Positions 57,420 through 64,000 of a DNA stretch of 64,000 nucleotides are shown here, in pieces. Position 1 is the first letter of the stretch. The number at the start of each line of letters is the position of its first letter. A program made the translations under genes and the position numbers. The notes beneath the pieces were generated by a model, which was given only the letters and a program-made list of their open reading frames with translations, was not told the origin of the DNA and made no database searches. This DNA is from Solenopsis invicta (lineage: Eukaryota > Arthropoda > Insecta > Hymenoptera > Formicidae), in the NCBI RefSeq assembly GCF_016802725.1, contig NC_052670.1, forward strand, positions 15,219,641 through 15,283,640. The letters are read 5' to 3'.

Positions 57420-57890
57420 GGATGCTAAATAACGAAAACTTCCACGTCGGTACTGCAGATTATTTTTTGACCGAGATCAGACTATCGCTCTTTTTCCAAC
57501 GTACAGATGTCTTTGTTCTTCAATTATATCTACGAAAAGCTCTAATTATTGTTGGATACCATTACTGCCCTATTTATGTCAGTTCAGCTTTGTTGAGGGA
57601 AATATGTATGTGGTATAAGCATTTTAGGATATCTTTTTCGTTAGGTGTTCAGACGTAATTTCACACAGTAAGGGTTATTCGTACGTGTTTTCTGAAGGGT
57701 GCTCTACTCTCATTTTGTACGTACGACCTATATAACTTCTAGTATTAAGGTAAAGCTAATCTCAGATAACGGCTAAACAAGTGAATTTTTAATGATTTAT
57801 TAACTTTTTGTTTAATTTTCATATAAAATTTATCTAAGCACTTCTTCTTTTTACGCATATTTTAAATCTATAAAAAGTTTTTATAACTCT
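57420..57890. other. Unit C-specific insert of unknown type
   Basis: Sequence between TTTAACATAAG and the TAACTCTGTAACGCCAATTT block has no counterpart in units A or B. A 78-codon plus frame starting at 57,422 is present (MLNNENFHVGTADYF ..) with no recognised domain. Possibly a transposon fragment; no inverted ends were seen. Confidence 0.4.
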
Positions 57891-58500
57891 GTAACGCCAA
57901 TTTGAAGATATTTAGATGCTGTAAATGTCGGTAATTCCAGGTACTTTAGCAATCTCTTAAGTTTGGTTTATAATAACCGTTATCATAAGAAATTGACCAA
58001 TCATAGTTGATTATTCTTCTGAAAATCTACTACGATAGGTTAGTTAACGGTTACGGCTATTTATAGAAACTTATTATTTACTCTTTGTTTTTCTTGAAAT
58101 ACTTCTACGAAGTGATAATTGAGCTTGTACAATTTATTGAGTAATATTTCAATCTACGAGATTTTATATTATGGAATAATTGGACATCGATATCTGTAAT
58201 AATATAATAGTTAATAATATAATAATTAATGTCACACAAAACGTAATGATTCTCTCATAGGTGTAAAAAAATAGATCTAGATTTTTAAGAAAGAGCAATA
58301 ACAAACAAAATATATAATTTGATTATTTTAGATTGAATTAATTTGAAGCTTGAATAAAGATTTAAAGATGTATCGCAAAGTAAATAAAAAGAAATAACGT
58401 TTAAATTGCATCGACACGTGTTAATACCTATTTATTTTGCAAGTAAGAGACAAGGTAGGCAGTTCGTCTGACGGAATTAAAAACAGAGTGCAATACGTAT

Positions 58501-58857
58501 CTCGCTTCGAGATCCTTGTTTCTATCTTGCAGGGATTTAGTATTCTCTTCAAAAAAGCTTATTTTGTTATATGTATTGTTGAAAGCCTCCCGCATGTTGG
58601 ACAGATCGTTCTCGTACTTGGCCTTGATATTAGAGACCTCTTTCTTTTATCGGGAATTCTCGGATTCCAGAAAACACCTCTCCGCGGCGCATTTTCTTAG
58701 AAAACTTAGAAAATGCGCTTAAAACTACGTGGAAATTGGAATTCTTTAGCTTCTGACTCGATAACACGATTATACGAAAGTTGAAACATTCGCGATATTG
58801 CTGTATTGTAACGGAGACATTTGCCGCCGCCGCTCCCTTCCTTTCGTTGTTAGTAAT
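58501..58857 (-). pseudogene. Coiled-coil gene, unit C, decayed exon 1
   Basis: Clearly homologous to exon 1 of units A and B, with several lesions. A true ATG is present, but one base is missing about 12 bases later (TTACTAACAACG against TTACCTAACAACG), shifting the frame. Downstream, the coiled-coil part in its own frame has a TAA stop after ..LESENSR. Extra bases interrupt the region before it. The donor GT is changed (GCGAG|ATACG). The middle exon is absent and the terminal exon nearly deleted. It cannot encode the family protein and marks the array as partly decaying. Confidence 0.85.
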
Positions 58858-59364
58858 ATCGACATTATTGTAGGTTCTTTGTTTTCTGGGTATCCTTACA
58901 GGAAAATAGAGCGCGTGTTTACTATACTCAATTTATTACAAAATGTAGCTTTAATAGTACAGAGAGTGGACTGATTCGTTCGGCTGCCGGAATGCAAAAG
59001 GGAGAGTGCAAAATTTGTTTCCACGTGGTGGTCGAATCATGTAAGTAGAAAAGAGGGCGTTGTTATCAGTGAGGCAGCATTTGGTTATAAACGTAAAGTA
59101 ACTAAGAAAGGAACGTGATCCCTAAAATCGAACCCCAGACATTAATGATACGCTGTAGTCCCGTGGATGCGCAGTAGCAGCCAATCAGAAAGTGATCAGA
59201 AATGCTACAATTCAATAGAGACTTTATAACAAGAGAGATCTTCTAATAGAGGGTCTCTACAATTCAATTTTTTTTATATTACACAACGAATGTCTGTTCT
59301 TTCTGGTTATTTTTTAATTGGCTCAGTACCTACCTACGTCGCTACACGTGATGTCATCATGCGC

Positions 59365-59513
59365 AGTGGTACAGTTTGCAGCCTTGCTCATCGAGCGGTG
59401 AACGTAATTGCTTAGCTCCGCAGGTAAAACCCAATTATGTTCAATCACTTGATGAGCAGGCTACATTCCGAAAATCATAGAAAATGAATGTCGCAACTAT
59501 CCTGTTTACCACT
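59365..59513. mobile_element. Internally deleted copy of the CAGTGGT MITE
   Basis: Keeps the centre (GCCTTGCTCATCGAGCGGTG, AATTATGTTCAATCACTTGA) and the right end (TCGCAACTATCCTGTTTACC ACTG) of 50,773-50,961, but most of the left arm is missing. It occupies the same position relative to the upstream block as in unit A, so the insertion predates the A/C split. Confidence 0.75.
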
Positions 59514-59690
59514 GGAGTGCAAAAAGTGCAAATAAAGCGAACAGACCTATTAAATAAGATTATAAGGAAAATATATAAAAAGGTTGATTTAGAGAGATAT
59601 AGAAAAACAGTGATTTTCATAGAATCTTTATTATTATTAAACAATAATACATTTTTATAATACGAAATATTATAACTATTTAATATAAGA
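59514..59690 (-). repeat. Unit D fragment (3' flank only)
   Basis: GTGCAAAAAGTGCAAATAAA, GCGAACAGACCTATTA and TTTATTATTATTAAACAATA match 45,690-45,830 and 51,300-51,450, the region just beyond the 3' end of units A and B. Homology stops at about 59,690, so a fourth unit is represented only by this remnant. Confidence 0.75.
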
Positions 59691-60699
59691 ATGCCTTGCT
59701 TTTGTCTTACTGCTAAATAGTCTAAATACTTTTTTCTAATATTTATTCTATTTTGCTGTAAATTCTAATTCTAAATTGAATAAAATATTTCATTATATTA
59801 TTGAATAGATTATGGCAATTTTTTAATGTGTCGTTAGATATGAGTCATTTTCTGAATAAATAATTTTACTTAATCTGTAAGTATAAATCACATAATATCA
59901 TAATGTATACACTCACCTGTTTTAATAGACAATTTGGTGATTATTATAATTTCTTTTCAATAATTTCTTATAATGACTCACGAAACATTAACGTACGTGC
60001 ACATGAAACATCGACGTGTGTCATCGACATGAAAAAGTATCTACAGCTAATCCATTCGTAGAATCGATGCTATTTTGTTTCAAAACTAGACATTGTCTAG
60101 ACTCCTGTTTTTAGGGACTCTAGTTAGCATTAGTTATTAAATTATTCAATTTATTAACGTGATATTTCTATTTCTTGTTCAACTTACAACTGCAAAAAAT
60201 TTATTTATAGTTTTTTACAGTTTTTTTTATCAGCATTATTTTATTCAGAAAACAAATACAGTAGTAATCTTATATGAATATACAATCACGAAACTAATTA
60301 GCCGGACACGCCAGATATTGACAATTCACTTTGTGCTACAATTTTACCAGATATTATAATTTTTTTAGGAAAACTTGAGTAGAAGTGAAAACCTTTGTCA
60401 GTGATATGTTTCCTTCAAAAGCAAACTTCAAGCTAAAAAAATTCACTGGCTTGTTATTAAAATTAAATTGATATTGGTATTTAAATAAAATTGCAACAAC
60501 GCGCGTTTCTATTTTATTTCTGTCTTTATACCTATTATATTTTTATTTGAGTGTAAAAATGCAAAAGATGATCAAATTATATGATGAAATAATATTAACT
60601 AAATCAGAAAATGATATTAGATAAATCAGGATATAATTTCTTATAGTCACGAAGCTAATTGCTCGGACACATAAAATATTGGAAGTTTATTTTATGCTG
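59691..60699. other. AT-rich spacer with an inverted copy of the unit edge motif
   Basis: At about 60,088-60,118 the complement of ACAGGAGTCTAGACAATG, with GAGTCCCTAAAA, appears. This is the same edge sequence that begins units A (45,510) and B (51,088), but inverted. No gene was recognised. Confidence 0.5.
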
Positions 60700-61218
60700 C
60701 ACTCGTTAGAAAAAAACTTCATGGCAATTATAAAAGTGACAATTATACACGTTTTATATGTAGAATTAATGTGTGTGATTCAATAAACTATTTTATAGTT
60801 GTTACAACTGAAGTTTTAATTTACTAGCGTATTACCACGATAATATTTGTTCATTAGTTATAATTGCACAATTATATCTGTAGATTTTGCAAGTAAGTTA
60901 TTCTAATTACATATTGACTTCCAGTTTACGTACAGCCGATCAATATGACTGGAATAATTATGACAGCAATGGAACAGTGGTGCAGGACCCTATGTGCTAC
61001 GAACGGAACGAAAGATCTTGAATTTAATACAATTTTTCCGTCTCTTACATTTGCATTACTATTTTTCTATAGTTTATCCAACAATTTTACTACAAATGAG
61101 TAATATTACTGTATTTTCTTAGTTTACAACTCGTTTTTATTACAACTTTGTACTGCATAGTTGAAGTGATACTTGTTCATAAATTTATAGTTGCTGATAC
61201 AATTTTTTTTCTCTGAGT
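60700..61218 (+). mobile_element. Family 3 inverted-repeat element, full-length copy
   Basis: Starts CACTCGTTAGAAAAAAAC and ends TTTTTTTTCTCTGAGTA. It matches the reverse complement of 19,997-20,556 through ATAAAAGTGACAATTATACA, CAATTTTTCCGTC, ACAATTTTACTACAAATGAG and GCATAGTTGAAGTGATA. About 520 bp; contains the tRNA-like segment and no coding frame. Confidence 0.8.
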
Positions 61219-61470
61219 ATACAAATCAAAAGTATATTTTTGGGAATGTGTCACTGGCAAGGATTTTTATTTCCAATCGAATTTTCCCCCCCAAAAATAT
61301 AATATTTGACGAATTTATAACATAAAAAATACTTTCTATATCCTATGTGCACAATTGATTTCGTGATTGTATGAACTATAATATATTTAGCAGTCATAAA
61401 AGCCTTTTTATTATTGTGCCAGCACAAATATTTTGTCGAACGTGAAATCCGCGATAGAGAATCAATTTAT
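61219..61470. other. Non-coding spacer
   Basis: AT-rich, no recognised feature. Confidence 0.4.
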
Positions 61471-62199
61471 TTGGGAGGTGTGCAAATCAAGCATTTGTAA
61501 AGTCAAATCGAATCGAATCAAATTAAATCTTTGATATCATTTTCGAAATCGAAATCGATGTTTGGATCTAAAATTTTTATGTCTATCAAATTGAATCACA
61601 TTTTTCCAGATTTACATTACATACTAATTAATGTAATAAAGTACGTATTATCGATGGTGTTGCAGATCTTTTTTAACAAACGAGAAAATTAGTCGCAAAA
61701 ATTTGAAAAAATAATTACAAAAAATATGTGAAATAAAAATTTATAATACTAAACAACAATATTATACTGATAAATAAGCATTAAATACATATACGTATTA
61801 CAATGTCTAAGTGATGATCTACTTTAATGTATTTAATTAGGAAAATTTAATAGAGCAATTTTTTATTTTGTGTCCTAAATTCTATAAAATTATTATACAA
61901 ATCTATGAAAAGTTAAAACAAATTTATAAAAATGATTGTCTACCGCGTGTACACAAATTTTGAATAACTTATAAGATTTAGATATGAAGTTTTGGAAATT
62001 GATAAACAATTAGACACGAGAATTGATTCGCGCTGATGTAAGATTGGTCGTGCAGTCGATCCGATTAATGAAACAGTCAAAATACCCAAGTGATCAATTT
62101 GAATTCGAATCATCGATTATTCGAAGTTCTCAAACTATTCGAATTTAAATCCTTCAGATTCGATTCGATTCGAATTCGAACTATTCGCACACCTCTCTA
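61471..62199. mobile_element. Decayed hAT-like element (AGGTGTGC ends)
   Basis: The left end reads GGGAGGTGTGCAAATCAAGC and the right end, complemented, reads AGAGAGGTGTGCGAATAGTT. Both arms run into GAATCGAATC arrays, as in many hAT subterminal regions. Flanking 8-mers CAATTTAT and GATTTCAT agree at 5 of 8 positions, so any target duplication has decayed. No transposase frame. Confidence 0.65.
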
Positions 62200-62935
62200 G
62201 ATTTCATCGCTAAGGGACACAATGTCTTTCGCTCGCTTTAACGTTGAACCAAACTTTCGTTTATTTCATTTTTCAATGCATTATTATTCAGCGCAAGCTG
62301 AATTACGTTTATGTGATATTTCCTTCCGTGCTGCCAGCATCCATTTCCGCCGAACGGCGTCGCCGACGCCAGCCGAGCAAGCATTCGCGTTACTATGTCT
62401 TGCGATTGTGTCTTCGTTTATCGAATAAATAAATTCGCCGACAGCCGGGTATTTTTCTCGACGGAACGCGTAATACTCGTATATATACGTATATATGTAT
62501 GTACATACAGCCTCAATGTGCATTCAATGTGTATCACTTTGCCATCCCGTGACCGACGAATTCCACGGCGGCTGAATCATCATGAAATAAAATATCATCG
62601 ATCGTCAATTGAATGTCGATCTCCATTAGCAAAGAAGAGCCGTATTCTTATTTGAAAGTCGTGACGCATCGGCGATGAATTACGCCGCGCAAGCAGTCGT
62701 TACACGTGCATTTACGAGAACGCGATAATATCGTGAATTTTGTTCACTAAATTTCATTTTCGGTCAAATATTGATCTCTTGAACTGTTGCAATCTTTCAA
62801 TTAATTTAACCCATTAAGATCTTACACGCTTTCCTGTTTTAATTCTTTCGCGCTTGATTTTTTTTTTTCTAGAAATAATTAACATTTAATTCATGTCTCT
62901 TGAAGTTTTTTAATGAATACTCTTTAATGTGGGAG
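62200..62935. other. Moderately CpG-rich spacer
   Basis: CpG-richer at about 62,220-62,750. Short frames overlap on both strands without domains. Confidence 0.4.
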
Positions 62936-63210
62936 GTCAAAATGCTGCAATAAATTTTGTTGTATTTACATATGTGTTGATATACATGTATGGATTTTTG
63001 AGATCGCTGATTATAAACCTGTAATTAAAATTTTAAAATTTAAAATAGCGAATTACTATGGCGGACCGAAATTCAATAGAAAGCATTTTAGTCCGCTATA
63101 TTAAATTAGCTATTCTTAATTTTGGAACTTTTACTGCTGATTTGTTAATGGAGACCTCAAAATTCCAACTTACATGTGAATACAACAAAATTTAGCATTT
63201 TGATTTGTCA
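62936..63210. mobile_element. Nested fold-back element
   Basis: The outer arms GTCAAAATGCTGCAATAAAT / TTTGTTGTATTTACAT (62,936-62,975) are mirrored by ATGTGAATACAACAAAATTT / AGCATTTTGAT (63,173-63,208). The inner arms TAGCGAATTACTATGGCGGA (from 63,046) are mirrored by GTCCGCTATATTAAATTAGC (to 63,112). Non-coding. Confidence 0.75.
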
Positions 63211-63545
63211 TATTGAATGCTATTTTTCCGCTATTTTGGAATTAAATAGCTGTTTCTTCTATAAAGTCCTGATATTAATCCTCAAAATGAGCTCAAGAAA
63301 AGCTTGTTATCTTAATTTTTGTAAAAAGTATACATGCAATTCTTATTTTTACCCTATTTTACGAATATTTAATGAGATATGCAGATCAAGAACTAAAACT
63401 TATAGGGCTGTTAACTTTTTGTGTGAAAAATTTGATCTTTCTTTAAAATGAGGAAGAAGTTGCTATCTTAGTTTTTAAAAAGATATGATTTTTTGAAAGA
63501 TTAAGACATATATCTCATCTAGCACGAGAAAGGGTTAAGTCTTTG
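63211..63545. other. AT-rich spacer
   Basis: A 91-codon plus frame starting at 63,176 overlaps the fold-back element and has no domain. Nothing else was recognised. Confidence 0.4.
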
Positions 63546-63997
63546 TAACTCTGACCCGAATCAAAATTGTTAGACCGCAAGTTGAGCATTTAGAGGTAAA
63601 AATGTCTCGAAAATCTTGAAAATCTCTGAAAGTCGACGATATATGAATTAGGATGTCTGGAAAAGAATATAAAGTTGAAAGTGGAAGATAACAAAATAAG
63701 ATATTTAATAATTTTATCTATCTTTTTGACTAGGATAATAATTATATTAAATTATTATTTACCAGAGTAATAATTATATCAAAGTATTATACTCACACAA
63801 AAAGTTGGGTAAAAAATCATTAATTTGTTACAAGTTTTTAGTAAAAAGGAGACTCTTCTTTTAGCTCCACTTTCAACTTTCAACCTTTTTTCCTCATATC
63901 CCAACCCATCGTCGACGAGATTTTTGTAAAAAGCAACTCCCTTTACCTCTAAATGCCAATTACCTTCTAGAAAATTTTGATTCGCGGACTCAAGTTA
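63546..63997. mobile_element. Inverted-repeat element at the window edge
   Basis: The left end reads CTGACCCGAATCAAAATTGT, then GCATTTAGAGGTAAA, GTCGACGATA and AAAGTTGAAAGTGGA. The right end, complemented, reads GAGTCCGCGAATCAAAATT, then GCATTTAGAGGTAAA, GTCGACGATG and AAAGTTGAAAGTGGA in the same order. About 450 bp, non-coding. The right boundary is within a few bases of the window end. Confidence 0.75.
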
Positions 63998-64000
63998 GAC

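Larger units (their letters stand above)
56936..59515 (-). repeat. Tandem array unit C (truncated)
   Basis: Begins inside the terminal exon (GTTCGAGGACTTCTGTTGCA, only about 20 bases of coding sequence kept) and runs through the long intron, the first exon at about 58,501-58,857 and the upstream block 59,163-59,368. The middle exon and its intron are absent, so unit C has the simpler one-module structure. Confidence 0.8.

Noticed and set aside
1..64000. CRISPR arrays, bacterial operons, rRNA genes, phage or plasmid features
   Set aside because: Intron-bearing eukaryotic gene structure and transposon content; no regularly spaced repeats or rRNA-like stretches seen.

Overview
The window looks like gene-poor nuclear DNA of an insect. 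It is AT-rich and broken by CpG-rich, GC-richer islands. It carries CA/GT, GA and TA microsatellites and many short inverted-repeat DNA transposon relics (TA-, TTAA- and 8-bp-target types). Genes have introns with GT..AG junctions. There are no bacterial operons, ribosome binding sites, CRISPR arrays, rRNA or convincing tRNA genes. A hymenopteran (ant-like) source fits the base composition and transposon mix, but this is inference.

From 1 to about 45,500 I find no confident protein-coding gene. AT-rich spacer alternates with CpG-rich islands (around 0.8-1.5, 2.2-2.8, 6.4-7.0, 8.5-9.1, 11.5-12.1, 18.3-19.6, 21.6-22.4, 23.3-24.1, 26.5-27.0, 29.5-30.1, 31.5-32.7, 34.9-36.1, 40.7-41.4 and 44.4-45.3 kb) whose open frames do not look like proteins. 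Set into this are at least twenty non-autonomous elements, recognised because their two ends are reverse complements or because copies recur in the window. The clearest are a TA-flanked element at 21,256-21,568, a TTAA-flanked near-perfect hairpin at 34,597-34,928, a family related to the element at 19,997-20,556, and a roughly 0.8-0.9 kb family at 3,628-4,520 and 30,521-31,330.

From about 45,505 to 59,690 lies the main content: a tandem array of a small coiled-coil gene on the minus strand, in units of roughly 5 kb. Unit A has three exons that join into an open reading frame of about 275 codons. Unit B keeps a true ATG and two good exons, but its last exon is frameshifted. Unit C is a clear pseudogene with a frameshift, an in-frame stop, a lost splice donor and most of its last exon missing. 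A 3' fragment of a fourth unit follows. In A and B the 177-bp middle exon is itself a duplicate of the second half of exon 1, copied together with its intron; its matching splice phases keep the frame. Each unit has acquired its own transposons, and the sister units supply the empty sites.

From 59.7 kb to the end the DNA is again spacer with transposon relics, including a probable hAT relic at 61,471-62,199, a fold-back at 62,936-63,210 and an inverted-repeat element running to the window edge. The coiled-coil family is not one I recognise by name; its function is unknown.
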